The notes under the pieces are model-generated. The model was not told where the DNA came from. It did no database searches and saw only the letters and a program-made list of their open reading frames with translations. From assembly GCA_944325415.1 (NCBI GenBank), contig CALUZW010000004.1, positions 1 through 64,000 on the forward strand: 64,000 bases of DNA, written 5' to 3'. The position numbers and the translations under genes are program-made. This DNA comes from an uncultured Bacteroidales bacterium. GTDB lineage: Bacteria; Bacteroidota; Bacteroidia; Bacteroidales; UBA11471. This document shows positions 9,689 to 20,894 of the stretch, piece after piece; the stretch's first letter is position 1; each line of letters starts with the position of its first letter.

Positions 9689-11337
9689 AGAAGATTTTCT
9701 ACATCATGCTCTCGGCCCTGCTGCTCGGCTCTTATGCCCAGGCACAGGACATGCCGAAAGGAAACAGGCAGGCATCGGACAAAGAGGCCGCCAAAGAACA
9801 GACACGCTCGTTCAATCCGCTGAACAAAATCAATATCGTGGCCGCGGCACTCTCCCGCCTCTACGTCGACGTACTCGACATGGACACCATCGCCGAGGAA
9901 ACCATCGCAGCCATGCTCCGACAACTCGACCCGCACTCGACCTATCTGCCCCCCGACGAAGCGCGGCAGACGCTGGAAACACTATCGGGCAAATTCGACG
10001 GCATAGGCGTACAGATAAACATGCTCAACGACACGCTGTACGTCGTACAGACCGTCGTCGGAGGGCCGTCGGAAAAGGCCGGTCTCCTGCCCGGCGACCG
10101 CATCATTGCCGTCGACGACACGGTAGTAGCCGGCGTGAAACGGCCCGTCAACGACATCATCGCCATGCTGCGCGGCAAACGCGGCAGCCGGGTGAGGGTC
10201 GATGTCTTGCGCCGGGGTATTCCCGAAATCGTGCGTTTCGACATCACACGCGACAAAATACCGGTTAACAGCATCGACGCCTGCTACATGGTCGACGACT
10301 CTACCGGCTACATCAGGCTGAGCCGCTTTGCCGAAAACAGTGCCAAGGAGATGGAGAAGGCCGTGAAGTCGCTCCGCAAGGAGGGCATGCGCCAACTCGT
10401 ACTTGACCTGCAAGGCAACGGAGGCGGCTACCTCAACGTGGCCGTCGCCATCGCCGATATGTTTCTCGAAAAAGACCAGCTCATCGTCTATACCGAAGGC
10501 CGCAACGTGCGGCGTGCCCAGGAAAAGGCTACGGGCAAACCGCTGCTCCCCGACGAACGGGTCGTGGTGATGGTCGATGAACTGTCGGCCTCGGCCAGCG
10601 AAATCCTAGCCGGCGCCCTGCAAGACTGGGACCGCGCCGTCGTGGTAGGTCGCCGCACTTTCGGCAAAGGTCTGGTACAACGCCCCATCACCCTGCCCGA
10701 CCAGTCGCTGCTGCGTCTCACCGTAGCCCGCTACCACACACCTACCGGGCGCTGCATACAACGCCCCTATGTCAAGGGCGAGAATGAGGCCTACGACCAG
10801 GATCTGCATGAACGGCTTGCCCACGGCGAACTGCTGCATGCCGACAGTATTCACTTTGCCGACTCACTCTCTTACAAGACCCTGCGCAGGGGACGTACCG
10901 TCTACGGCGGCGGAGGCATCATGCCCGATGTCTTCGTGGCTCTCGACACCACCCGATACACGGCCTACCACCGCAATCTGGTACGCAGCGGCGCCCTGAA
11001 CCGCAGCATATATACCTACCTCGACAGTCAACGCAAGGAACTCACTTCACGCTACCGCAAAGCCTCCCGGTTTGCCGAGCAATACGAGGTCGACAGCCTC
11101 CTGTGGTCGATACTCGACGCACGGGCTGCCGAGGCCGGGGTTGCCCCCAAAAACGAAAAGGAGAGAGAAGAATCTCTCCCCCTTATCGCCACCCAGCTCA
11201 AAGCCCTGCTGGCCCGGGACCTCTACAACGACAACTCGCTGTTTTACCGCATCTACAATCCGACCGACCCCATTTACAATAAAGCCATAGAAATCGTCGG
11301 CTCTGATACATACCTCCAAATTTTGGGAATACAATAA
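9685..11337 (+). CDS. S41-family carboxy-terminal processing peptidase
   Basis: Periplasmic or envelope serine protease of the CtpA/Tsp type. The 550-residue product has a signal peptide (about 1-20, ending AQAQ), a short helical segment with LDPHSTYLPP, a PDZ domain (about 108-190, with GIGVQI and GLLPGDRI), and the S41 catalytic core. The nucleophile lies in ELSASASEILAG (Ser near 302) and the general-base lysine in RRTFGKGLVQ (near 327). A C-terminal extension of about 170 residues follows. It ends the rnr-parE-coaD run, before the shared terminator. The substrate cannot be told. Confidence 0.92.
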   Translation: MKKIFYIMLSALLLGSYAQAQDMPKGNRQASDKEAAKEQTRSFNPLNKINIVAAALSRLYVDVLDMDTIAEETIAAMLRQLDPHSTYLPPDEARQTLETLSGKFDGIGVQINMLNDTLYVVQTVVGGPSEKAGLLPGDRIIAVDDTVVAGVKRPVNDIIAMLRGKRGSRVRVDVLRRGIPEIVRFDITRDKIPVNSIDACYMVDDSTGYIRLSRFAENSAKEMEKAVKSLRKEGMRQLVLDLQGNGGGYLNVAVAIADMFLEKDQLIVYTEGRNVRRAQEKATGKPLLPDERVVVMVDELSASASEILAGALQDWDRAVVVGRRTFGKGLVQRPITLPDQSLLRLTVARYHTPTGRCIQRPYVKGENEAYDQDLHERLAHGELLHADSIHFADSLSYKTLRRGRTVYGGGGIMPDVFVALDTTRYTAYHRNLVRSGALNRSIYTYLDSQRKELTSRYRKASRFAEQYEVDSLLWSILDARAAEAGVAPKNEKEREESLPLIATQLKALLARDLYNDNSLFYRIYNPTDPIYNKAIEIVGSDTYLQILGIQ

Positions 11338-11360
11338 TCAGAGGGGAGGGACACCATACA

Positions 11361-11403
11361 AAAAGAGGGTTGCACTATCACAAATGCAACCCTCTTCTTT
11401 TTA
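11361..11403. terminator. Bidirectional terminator between the S41 protease and HU genes
   Basis: AAAGAGGGTTGCA pairs with TGCAACCCTCTT around a 9-10-base loop. T-rich runs follow on the plus strand (TCTTTTTAAT) and on the minus strand (TTTTTGTATGG), so it can serve both convergent genes. Confidence 0.88.
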
Positions 11404-11415
11404 ATCTGTAAAATG

Positions 11416-11688
11416 TTATTTTACCTTATCGGCCAATTCGGCACCGGCTTTGAATTTTACCACTTTCTTTGCCGGAATAGTAATGGTCTGTTTCGTTGCG
11501 GGATTGATACCGGTTCTTGCGCTTTTCTCGCTCACGGCGAAAGTTCCGAAACCTATCAAGGCGATTTTCTCTCCTTTTGCCAACTCTTCCGATACAGTCT
11601 CAACGAAAGCTTCGAGCGCTTTCTTGGCATCGGTCTTGGCCAAGCCGGCTTTTTCTGCAACAGCAGAAATCAGTTCTGTTTTGTTCAT
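11416..11688 (-). CDS. HU-family DNA-binding protein
   Basis: Small histone-like protein that bends and compacts DNA. The 90-residue product has the full HU/IHF fold: MNKTELISAVAEKAGLAKTD at the N-terminus, IGFGTFAVSEKSARTGINP leading into the DNA-clasping arm, and a C-terminal helix ending LADKVK. It forms dimers in characterised relatives. The gene is monocistronic with its own promoter at 11771-11801 and a shared terminator. It could be called hup; IHF-type subunits usually differ in the arm. Confidence 0.96.
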   Translation of the reverse strand: MNKTELISAVAEKAGLAKTDAKKALEAFVETVSEELAKGEKIALIGFGTFAVSEKSARTGINPATKQTITIPAKKVVKFKAGAELADKVK

Positions 11689-11770
11689 GACGTTTTATAA
11701 TTAATATTAAAATATGGTTTCCACCACTTTTTTGCCTCTCCCAAAAGGAGATAAGGCATCAAGATGTGGA

Positions 11771-11801
11771 CAAATGTATAATTAAAAAACAAAAAAACAA
11801 A
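11771..11801 (-). promoter_or_regulatory. Promoter of the HU gene
   Basis: On the minus strand TTTG (11801-11798), exactly 19 bases, TACATTTG (11778-11771), a perfect match. It predicts a leader of about 75 bases. Confidence 0.88.
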
Positions 11802-11862
11802 GGTTTAGGACAAAAAAAGATAAAAAAAATTATCGACAAGTCATTCTGTTACATGATAGTCT

Positions 11863-11891
11863 TTTGCGGAAAGAAATATTCTTTATTTTTG
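11863..11891 (+). promoter_or_regulatory. Probable promoter of the rhomboid operon
   Basis: TTTG (11863-11866) and TATTTTTG (11884-11891) match the two elements, but the gap is 17 bases instead of 19-21. It lies about 57 bases upstream of the first rhomboid gene. Confidence 0.5.
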
Positions 11892-11947
11892 TATCGCCGA
11901 ACAAAAATATTTCAAAGTATTACATCCGATAAATATAAGCAATCCAT

Positions 11948-12658
11948 ATGATTCAGAATCGACAGAATTTTCTCAGCAGCATTCCTCCCGTTACCAAAAA
12001 TCTGATAATCATAAATTTACTCCTTTGGTTAGCAACCATTGTTTTTAAAAAGACGCTCGGCATAGACCTTGTCGAATATCTGGGACTGCACTACATACAG
12101 GCCGACCGTTTCAACGCAGCCCAGCTGATAACCTACATGTTCATGCACGACCCCTACTCCTTCGGGCACGTATTCTTCAATATGTTCTCGGTCTTCATGT
12201 TCGGGCGCACCCTTGAAGCGGTATGGGGGAGCAAGCGGTTTCTCGTCTTCTACATGACCACCGGTATAGGCGCAGGTCTGGTGCAGGAACTCACCTGGTA
12301 CATCTCCCTGCACGAAGCGATTGTCAATACCGAGATGGCAATCGGTTGGGAACAGACACGCTTCATGCTCAACAACATCATTACCATCGGTGCCTCGGGT
12401 GCGGTATTCGGCATACTGCTGGCCTTCGGCATGCTGTTTCCCAATGCCGAACTCTTCCTCATGTTCATACCCGTACCCATCAAGGCCAAATATTTTGTCA
12501 TCGGCTACGGACTCATCGAGCTCTTCCTCGGCATACGCAGCAGCAGCGGAGGTGGCGACAACATCGCCCACTTCGCCCACCTGGGAGGCATGCTCTTCGG
12601 TCTGATACTCATTCTCTACTGGCGCAAGAAAGGAGGCAACTCGCATGGGTATTTTTGA
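11948..12658 (+). CDS. Rhomboid-family intramembrane serine protease (first of pair)
   Basis: Six-helix membrane protease that cuts transmembrane segments. The 236-residue product has hydrophobic helices throughout, the serine motif TIGASGAVFGILLAFG (Ser near 152) and the histidine in NIAHFAHLGGMLFG (near 212), so the catalytic dyad is intact. Histidine and asparagine in HVFFNMF (near 77-84) match the conserved oxyanion region. Its last 14 bases overlap the next rhomboid gene. Substrate unknown. Confidence 0.92.
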   Translation: MIQNRQNFLSSIPPVTKNLIIINLLLWLATIVFKKTLGIDLVEYLGLHYIQADRFNAAQLITYMFMHDPYSFGHVFFNMFSVFMFGRTLEAVWGSKRFLVFYMTTGIGAGLVQELTWYISLHEAIVNTEMAIGWEQTRFMLNNIITIGASGAVFGILLAFGMLFPNAELFLMFIPVPIKAKYFVIGYGLIELFLGIRSSSGGGDNIAHFAHLGGMLFGLILILYWRKKGGNSHGYF

Positions 12659-13535
12659 TGATCTGCGCCTCAAATACAACACAGGGCAGTTGCCGGTAAA
12701 GTTTATCTTCATCAATGTCGCCCTGTTTCTGGTCGTGCGGCTCGCCGACGTGTGCTGCATACTCTTGGGCAGCACGTTCTCGGCAGCGCCCTACCTCGAA
12801 CTGCCGTCGGACCTCACCGTCCTGCTCCACCGCCCCTACACGCTGCTCACCTACATGTTTTTCCACTACGACGTGCTGCACCTGCTCTTCAACATGCTGT
12901 GGCTCTACTGGTTCGGGCAGCTGTTTCTGCTCTTCTTCAACGCCAAGCAATTCGGCGGCCTCTACATTCTGGGTGGGATAAGCGGAGCCCTGCTCTACCT
13001 GCTGGCCTATAACCTGCTGCCTTACTTTGCCGACAGCCGGGGCATGCTCTTGGGAGCCTCGGCCGCTGTACTGGCCGTGGTACTGGCCGTGTCGGCCTAT
13101 GCCCCCGACTACAAGATAAGACTGCTCCTGCTGGGCAATGTCTCGCTCAAATACATCGCCCTGGCCACTGTCGTACTCGACCTGCTGAGCATGACCTCAC
13201 ACAACGCCGGCGGACACATTGCACACCTGGGCGGTGCCCTCTTCGGCTACCTCTTCGCCACCTCCTACAAAAAAGGACGCGACCTGACCAAAGGATTCAA
13301 CCGTTTGGCCGATCAGATTGTTCTTCTCTTCAAGAAACGTCCCCGGAAGGGTGGCCCCAAAATCAGAACCTCCCGACAAGGATATGCCCGCAACCCGAGC
13401 GACGACGAATACCTGCGCCGCCGCCAAGAAAACACAGCCGAGATAGACCGCATACTCGACAAAATAAAACAGTCGGGTTATACCTCCCTCTCCCGGGAGG
13501 AGAAACAGCGGCTCTTCGACGCCGGCAAAAAATAA
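12645..13535 (+). CDS. Rhomboid-family intramembrane serine protease (second of pair)
   Basis: A second rhomboid, 296 residues. Helix 2 carries YMFFHYDVLHLLFNMLWLYWFG with the conserved His and Asn. The serine motif is LLGASAAVLAVVLA (Ser near 132), where the usual GxSG is GASA, and the histidine is in GGHIAHLGGALFGY (near 195). A charged cytosolic tail of about 85 residues follows, with a short conserved-looking C-terminal segment ending SREEKQRLFDAGKK that is absent from the first copy. The pair overlaps by 14 bases, so the two are probably made together. Activity is likely but less certain than for the first. Confidence 0.9.
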   Translation: MGIFDDLRLKYNTGQLPVKFIFINVALFLVVRLADVCCILLGSTFSAAPYLELPSDLTVLLHRPYTLLTYMFFHYDVLHLLFNMLWLYWFGQLFLLFFNAKQFGGLYILGGISGALLYLLAYNLLPYFADSRGMLLGASAAVLAVVLAVSAYAPDYKIRLLLLGNVSLKYIALATVVLDLLSMTSHNAGGHIAHLGGALFGYLFATSYKKGRDLTKGFNRLADQIVLLFKKRPRKGGPKIRTSRQGYARNPSDDEYLRRRQENTAEIDRILDKIKQSGYTSLSREEKQRLFDAGKK

Positions 13536-13541
13536 TATGGT

Positions 13542-14633
13542 ATGACTTTCTTCTCCAAAACCTATCGGATACTGGCTCTGGCCATAAACCTCGTGGCAGG
13601 CGGGCTGCTGCTCATATCGGCATACAGTTACCTCTTTCCACCCGACCGGTTCCTGTTTCCGCTCTTCTTCACGCTGGCCTTTCCGGCCTTTTTCTTCGTA
13701 GAGTGCCTGCTGCTCCTGCAAGTATTTATACGGCCACGAAAATACGTCCTGTTTCCCCTCGCATTCCTGCTGCTGTCGTTTCATGCGGTACAGAACTACT
13801 TTCCGATGCACTTCGGCGGGAAAGACAACGGCGAGAAGAAAATCGTTCTGCTCACCTACAACATACAGAGTTTCGGACAGGCCCGTGCCACCAACGGAGG
13901 GAAAAGCAACACTCTTCTCGACCTGCTGCGCGACAGCGGCGCCGACATCATCTGCCTGCAAGAGTACAGCACGGGAAGGCTGTCGCAAAAGGCCATAAAC
14001 AGGATACTCTCGGACTACCCCTACCGGCATGTGTTCAAACCCTCGGCATGGGACTCGGGCATCGCCTGCTACTCCAAATACCCAATCAGGAAAACCGAGA
14101 CCATACCCTTTGACAACTCGCAGAACAATGCCTGCCTCTACCAGTTCGACATCGACGGCAAGCGGCTGACACTCATCAACTGCCACCTCGAATCGAACCA
14201 CCTCGAACCCGACGACAAGGAGTTGTACGAACAAATTGCCAAGCACCCCACACAAACGACCGAGCTGCTGCCCGCCGCCAAAGACAAGCTGCTGAAAAAA
14301 CTCGCCCGCGCCGGACGGATTCGCGCCCAGCAGGCCCGCACCATACGCAACATCGCCGACAAGATTCCGGGAGCCGTCGTCATCTGCGGCGACTTCAACG
14401 ACACGCCCCAGTCCTATACCTACGAGACCATACGGGGCGACTTCGACGATGCCTACGTCGCCACCGGATTCGGCCCGGGCATCACCTACAACGAGTCGGG
14501 GCTCTGGTTCCGCATCGACCACATCCTGCACAACGATGCCCTGCACGCCGTCGACAGCCGCGTCGTTCGCCAAAAATGTTCCGACCACTATCCCATGCAG
14601 GCCACCCTGCAATGGGAGGCCGAAAATGATTAG
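13542..14633 (+). CDS. Membrane-anchored endonuclease/exonuclease/phosphatase-family protein
   Basis: The 363-residue product has three hydrophobic segments in the first about 90 residues, then a DNase I-like (EEP) domain: LLTYNIQSF, IICLQEYS (catalytic Glu), INCHLESNHL, VICGDFNDTP (Asp/Asn) and CSDHYPMQATL with the catalytic His. All key acidic residues and the terminal SDHxP motif are present. Family members cut DNA, phosphodiesters or inositol phosphates; the substrate cannot be inferred. It follows the second rhomboid gene by 6 bases, hence the same operon. Confidence 0.88.
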   Translation: MTFFSKTYRILALAINLVAGGLLLISAYSYLFPPDRFLFPLFFTLAFPAFFFVECLLLLQVFIRPRKYVLFPLAFLLLSFHAVQNYFPMHFGGKDNGEKKIVLLTYNIQSFGQARATNGGKSNTLLDLLRDSGADIICLQEYSTGRLSQKAINRILSDYPYRHVFKPSAWDSGIACYSKYPIRKTETIPFDNSQNNACLYQFDIDGKRLTLINCHLESNHLEPDDKELYEQIAKHPTQTTELLPAAKDKLLKKLARAGRIRAQQARTIRNIADKIPGAVVICGDFNDTPQSYTYETIRGDFDDAYVATGFGPGITYNESGLWFRIDHILHNDALHAVDSRVVRQKCSDHYPMQATLQWEAEND

Positions 14634-14651
14634 CGAAATTTTTCCTTAATA

Positions 14652-14683
14652 TTTGCATACAAATGTACATTCGATTAATTTTG
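14652..14683 (+). promoter_or_regulatory. Promoter of frdCAB
   Basis: TTTG (14652-14655), 20 bases, TAATTTTG (14676-14683), a full match. A leader of about 65 bases is predicted before frdC. Confidence 0.82.
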
Positions 14684-14754
14684 TGGCTTCAAAAAGATGG
14701 TTCAATAGGCAACATATTATAAGACAAATACTAACTCCAAAAAACTCAAATCTT

Positions 14755-15417
14755 ATGTGGTTATTAAACTCATCAATCGGGAAAAAGGTGGTGATGAGCC
14801 TCACCGGTCTTTTTCTTATTCTGTTCCTGACATTCCACATGTCGATGAACCTCGTGGCCATCTTCTCGGCCGAAGGGTACAATGCCGTGTGTGAATTCCT
14901 GGGAGCAAACTGGTATGCGCTGGCAGGAACCGCCGTCATCGCAGCAGGTGCCGTACTGCACATACTCTTTGCCTTGTGGCTGACCTACATCAACCGTCGC
15001 GCCCGCGGAAAAGACCGTTACAAAGTATCGGAACGCCCCAAAGAGGTAGAATGGGCCTCGCAGAACATGCTCGTGCTGGGTATCATCGTTGTCATCGGCA
15101 TCGCCCTGCACCTCTACCAGTTCTGGTTCAAGATGCAGTTCAACGAAATTACCGGTATCCTTCCCGAAGTAAATCCCCACGACGGATACGCTCTCATTGC
15201 CGAGACTCTGGGCAACCCCATCATGGCTGTTATCTACCTCGTGTGGTTTGCCGCCATCTGGTTCCACCTCACCCACGGATTCTGGAGCGCCATTCAAACC
15301 CTGGGCTGGAACAACAAAATATGGCTGTCGCGCTGGAAATGCATCTCCAACATCTACACGACCATTCTCTGCCTCGGATTTGCTGTGGTAGCCATTTACT
15401 TCGGTTTCATAGCATAA
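14755..15417 (+). CDS. frdC: Fumarate reductase / succinate dehydrogenase cytochrome b subunit
   Basis: Single-subunit diheme membrane anchor of the menaquinone-linked complex (type B, as in Bacillus and Wolinella). The 220-residue product has five hydrophobic helices, with histidines suited to heme ligation at LTFHMSMNL (helix 1), VLHILFALW (helix 2), IALHLYQFW (helix 3) and WFHLTHGFW (helix 4). The ATG at 14755 gives the family start MWLLNSSIGKKVVMSLTG; the frame continues upstream through the promoter and is not used. It is the first gene of frdCAB. Confidence 0.93.
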   Translation: MWLLNSSIGKKVVMSLTGLFLILFLTFHMSMNLVAIFSAEGYNAVCEFLGANWYALAGTAVIAAGAVLHILFALWLTYINRRARGKDRYKVSERPKEVEWASQNMLVLGIIVVIGIALHLYQFWFKMQFNEITGILPEVNPHDGYALIAETLGNPIMAVIYLVWFAAIWFHLTHGFWSAIQTLGWNNKIWLSRWKCISNIYTTILCLGFAVVAIYFGFIA

Positions 15418-15443
15418 CGTAACATCTTCTAAAAATATTGACT

Positions 15444-17468
<2,025 letters not shown>

Positions 17469-17486
17469 TCTCATAGGCATACGATT

Positions 17487-18242
17487 ATGGAAAAAAATAT
17501 CAACATAACGCTCCGAATCTGGCGTCAGAAAGGCCCCAAAGAGAAAGGCGCTTTCAAAGAGTATTCGCTCCAAAACATCTCCACCGAGAGCTCGTTCCTC
17601 GAAATGCTCGACGTTCTCAACGAACAGCTCATCAACAACGGTGAAGACCCCGTCGTTTTCGACCACGACTGCCGCGAAGGCATCTGCGGTATGTGCTCGC
17701 TCTACATCAACGGACACCCCCACGGGCCCGACGAAGATGTAACCACCTGCCAGCTGCACATGCGTAAGTTCAACGACGGCGACGTCATCACGGTAGAGCC
17801 GTGGCGTTCGGCCGGATTCCCGGTTATCCGCGACCTGATGGTCGACCGCAGCGCTTTCGACAAAATCATGCAAGCCGGCGGTTACATCTCGGTCAACACC
17901 GGCGGTGTGCCCGATGCCAACGCCATACCCATTCCCAAGGCAAATGCCGATGAAGCCATGGACGCCGCCACCTGCATCGGTTGCGGAGCCTGCGTAGCTG
18001 CCTGCAAAAACGGCTCGGCCATGCTCTTCGTATCGGCCAAGGTGAGCCAGCTCGCTCTGCTGCCCCAAGGCCGCATCGAAGCCGCCCGCCGCGCCAAAGC
18101 CATGCTCTCGAAGATGGACGAACTGGGATTTGGCAACTGCACCAACACCGGTGCCTGCGAAGCCGAATGTCCCAAAAACATCTCGATTACCAACATCGCC
18201 CGTCTCAACCGCGAGTTTATCAAGGCCAAACTGAAAGACTAA
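17487..18242 (+). CDS. frdB: Fumarate reductase / succinate dehydrogenase iron-sulfur subunit
   Basis: Electron relay between the flavin and quinone sites. The 251-residue product has a plant-ferredoxin-like N-terminal domain with the 2Fe-2S ligands in CREGICGMC and a later Cys in TTCQLH. Its C-terminal domain has [11 protein letters not shown] and [15 protein letters not shown] for the 4Fe-4S and 3Fe-4S clusters, all cysteines being present. It lies 18 bases after frdA and ends at a strong terminator. Confidence 0.96.
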   Translation: MEKNINITLRIWRQKGPKEKGAFKEYSLQNISTESSFLEMLDVLNEQLINNGEDPVVFDHDCREGICGMCSLYINGHPHGPDEDVTTCQLHMRKFNDGDVITVEPWRSAGFPVIRDLMVDRSAFDKIMQAGGYISVNTGGVPDANAIPIPKANADEAMDAATCIGCGACVAACKNGSAMLFVSAKVSQLALLPQGRIEAARRAKAMLSKMDELGFGNCTNTGACEAECPKNISITNIARLNREFIKAKLKD

Positions 18243-18272
18243 TCACCCTTTGTCTTCACGACAAAGCATACG

Positions 18273-18307
18273 AATCCCGACACATTTCTGTGTCGGGATT
18301 TTTTTTG
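18273..18307 (+). terminator. Terminator of frdCAB
   Basis: AATCCCGACACA pairs with TGTGTCGGGATT around loop TTTC, followed by eight T. A textbook intrinsic terminator. Confidence 0.93.
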
Positions 18308-18315
18308 CCGGCAAA

Positions 18316-18335
18316 CCTGCCGGTCGACCGGCAGG
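18316..18335. repeat. Perfect 20-bp palindrome
   Basis: CCTGCCGGTC is followed directly by its reverse complement GACCGGCAGG. It lies between the frd terminator and the TonB-receptor gene, about 120 bases upstream of that gene. It could be an operator for a dimeric regulator or a small hairpin; nothing in the sequence decides. Confidence 0.6.
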
Positions 18336-18457
18336 AAACACAGGTTCATAACATACAGGTAGTGCAGCCGCGAGAAATCCCCCTTTTTCGGTATTGCCGC
18401 GGCGCGATTCTGTACAGAAATTTGCAGTGATTAAAAAAAAGTTATACCTCATTGCAA

Positions 18458-20848
18458 ATGAATGCGAAAAAACTCTGTTTTCTCCTCCTCTTTTTCTTAA
18501 CCGTCACTCCCGTATTCAGCGAAATAAAAGGCCTGCTATCGGGCCGCATCGTTACCCGTCAGGGCGAAGCCATACCGTTTGCCACCGCCCACCTCAAAGG
18601 GTCGCCCCGCGGCTGCCAGACCGACCCCAAAGGGCTTTACCACATCAAGGCTCCGGCCGGAAAATACACGCTGGTAATTACCGCACTCGGCTACAAGACG
18701 GTAGAGCGGGAGGTCGAAATCGTCGACGGCAAGAGGGTAAAACTCGACATCGTCGTCGAGCCCGAAGTCAAGGCGCTTCGCGAAGTTGCCGTGACCGGCA
18801 CCAACGGGGTGAGCCGCATCAACCGCTCGGCCTACAACGCCGTGGCCATCGACGCCAAGGGGCTGCACAACACGACCCGCGACCTGGCCGGCACGCTGGC
18901 TAAAGTACCCGGCGTGAAGGTGCGCGAATCGGGCGGCGTGGGGTCGAGTACCGCCATCACGCTCGACGGGTTCAGCGGAAAACACGTCAAGATTTTCATC
19001 GACGGCGTACCGCAAGAGGGGGTGGAAAGCTCATTCGGGCTGAACAACATTCCCATCAATTTTGCCGACCGCATTGAAGTTTATAAAGGGGTAGTGCCGG
19101 TAGGATTCGGCACCGATGCCTTGGGGGGAGTCATCAACATCGTAACCAACGGCCAACGCCGGCGCTGGCATGTCGATGCCTCCTACTCCTACGGCTCGTT
19201 CAACACCCACAAGTCGCACATCAACTTCGGGCAACGGCTCGCCAACGGCTTCGTCTATGAACTCACGGCGTTCCAGAACTACTCCGACAACAACTACCGG
19301 GTCGACGCCCCGATAAAACATTTCAAGGCCGACGGCACGACCGACTTCGATACCGAAAAGACCCAACGTGTGGAGCGGTTTCACGACACCTACCACAACG
19401 AAGCCGTCGTAGCGAAAATCGGCATCGAAAACAAATCCTGGGCCGACCGGCTGCTCGTCGGCTTCACCTACTCTAACATGTACCAGGAGATACAGACCGG
19501 CGTGCGCCAGAAAACCGTCTTCGGCGAGAAACACCGCCGCGGGCACTCGCTCATGCCCTCGCTCGAATACAGCAAGCGCGACCTCTTCACGCCGGGCCTC
19601 GATGTCGTATTCACGGCCAACTACAACCGCAACGCCACCTTCAATGTCGATACCGCCCGCTATGAATACAACTGGCTCGGTGAGAAAAAGGTGATGAACT
19701 CCCGCGGCGAGCAGTCGTACCAGCACACCCGCTCGGACAATAACAACGGCAACGCGACCCTGACTCTCAACTACCGCATCGGTCAGATGCACCTGCTCAC
19801 GTTCAACAACGTGTGGAACGCCTTCCGCCGCGACAACACCTCGCTGCTGGCTGAAGAGGAGGCCACCGACGCCATCGCCAAGGAGACCCGCAAGAACATC
19901 GCCGGCCTCTCCTACCGCCTCTCTCCCTCGAAACACTGGAACCTGTCGCTCTTCGGGAAGCATTACCGGCAGCAGGTGGCCGGCCCGATAGCCGTCGACG
20001 ACAACGCCAGCGACTATGTGCGCACTCACCGCACCAGCCACAACTGGGGATATGGCGTGGCAGGCACCTATTTTATTGTCAGCAAGTTACAAGCCAAAGC
20101 CTCCTACGAGAGGGCCTGCCGGCTGCCGACCATCGAAGAGCTCTTCGGCAACGAAGACCTGGAAAGCGGCCAGGTAGCCCTGCAACCCGAGAAGAGCCAC
20201 AACGTCAATCTCAACCTGAGCTACAACCCGACCTTCGGCGCGCACACCCTCTACCTCGAAGCGGGCTTTGTCTACCGCAACACCAGCGACTACATACAGC
20301 GCAACATACAAGACCTGAGCGGCGGCAAAGAGAACGCCACCTACATCAACTACGGCAAAGTCCTGACTCAAGGGCTCAACCTCTCGGCCCGGTACAGTTT
20401 TGACAAGTGGCTCAGCCTCGGAGGCAACTTCACGCAGATGGACGTGCGCGACAACGAGAAGTACCAAATAGGCAGCACAGGCAAACAGGTCGAAAACATC
20501 GCCTACCGCTCGCGCATGCCCAACGTGCCTTACCTCTTTGCCGACAGCGACATCAACTTCTACTGGCACGACCTTTTCGGCAAAGGCAACCTGCTCACGA
20601 TAGGCTACGAAAATCTCTACCTGCACAGTTTCTCCTACTATTCGCAGGCCGTGGGGAAAAAGAGCGACTTCGTCGTGCCCGACCAGTTCTCGCACAACCT
20701 GACGCTCACTTACAGCATACAGAACGGCCGGTACAACTTCACCCTGGAATGTCGCAACCTCACCGACGAACGGCTGTACGACAATTTCAGCCTGCAAAAG
20801 GCGGGACGGGCCTTCTACGGCAAAGTGCGCATCTGCTTCGGCAACTGA
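18458..20848 (+). CDS. TonB-dependent outer-membrane receptor, XusA-like
   Basis: Outer-membrane active transporter, probably for an iron-siderophore or similar chelate. The 796-residue product has a signal peptide (about 1-22), a carboxypeptidase-regulatory-like domain (SGRIVTRQGEAIPFATAHL on, about 28-105), a plug domain (about 110-225, with VPGVKVRESGG, GFSGKHVKIFIDGVP and TDALGGVINI), and a 22-strand barrel ending in Phe-Gly-Asn. It is shorter than SusC-type receptors and has no SusD partner, which fits metal-chelate uptake. It leads a unit with a surface lipoprotein and a PepSY membrane protein, the order known from XusABC of Bacteroides thetaiotaomicron. The substrate is inferred only. 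Confidence 0.88.
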   Translation: MNAKKLCFLLLFFLTVTPVFSEIKGLLSGRIVTRQGEAIPFATAHLKGSPRGCQTDPKGLYHIKAPAGKYTLVITALGYKTVEREVEIVDGKRVKLDIVVEPEVKALREVAVTGTNGVSRINRSAYNAVAIDAKGLHNTTRDLAGTLAKVPGVKVRESGGVGSSTAITLDGFSGKHVKIFIDGVPQEGVESSFGLNNIPINFADRIEVYKGVVPVGFGTDALGGVINIVTNGQRRRWHVDASYSYGSFNTHKSHINFGQRLANGFVYELTAFQNYSDNNYRVDAPIKHFKADGTTDFDTEKTQRVERFHDTYHNEAVVAKIGIENKSWADRLLVGFTYSNMYQEIQTGVRQKTVFGEKHRRGHSLMPSLEYSKRDLFTPGLDVVFTANYNRNATFNVDTARYEYNWLGEKKVMNSRGEQSYQHTRSDNNNGNATLTLNYRIGQMHLLTFNNVWNAFRRDNTSLLAEEEATDAIAKETRKNIAGLSYRLSPSKHWNLSLFGKHYRQQVAGPIAVDDNASDYVRTHRTSHNWGYGVAGTYFIVSKLQAKASYERACRLPTIEELFGNEDLESGQVALQPEKSHNVNLNLSYNPTFGAHTLYLEAGFVYRNTSDYIQRNIQDLSGGKENATYINYGKVLTQGLNLSARYSFDKWLSLGGNFTQMDVRDNEKYQIGSTGKQVENIAYRSRMPNVPYLFADSDINFYWHDLFGKGNLLTIGYENLYLHSFSYYSQAVGKKSDFVVPDQFSHNLTLTYSIQNGRYNFTLECRNLTDERLYDNFSLQKAGRAFYGKVRICFGN

Positions 20849-20894
20849 CCACTCGAATATCATCAACAAACATCATAAATTAAATTTTTGAAAA

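Noticed and set aside
18458-20848. SusC-type glycan receptor
   Set aside because: The receptor is too short (796 residues), lacks a SusD partner and sits with a PepSY protein, which fits chelate uptake.
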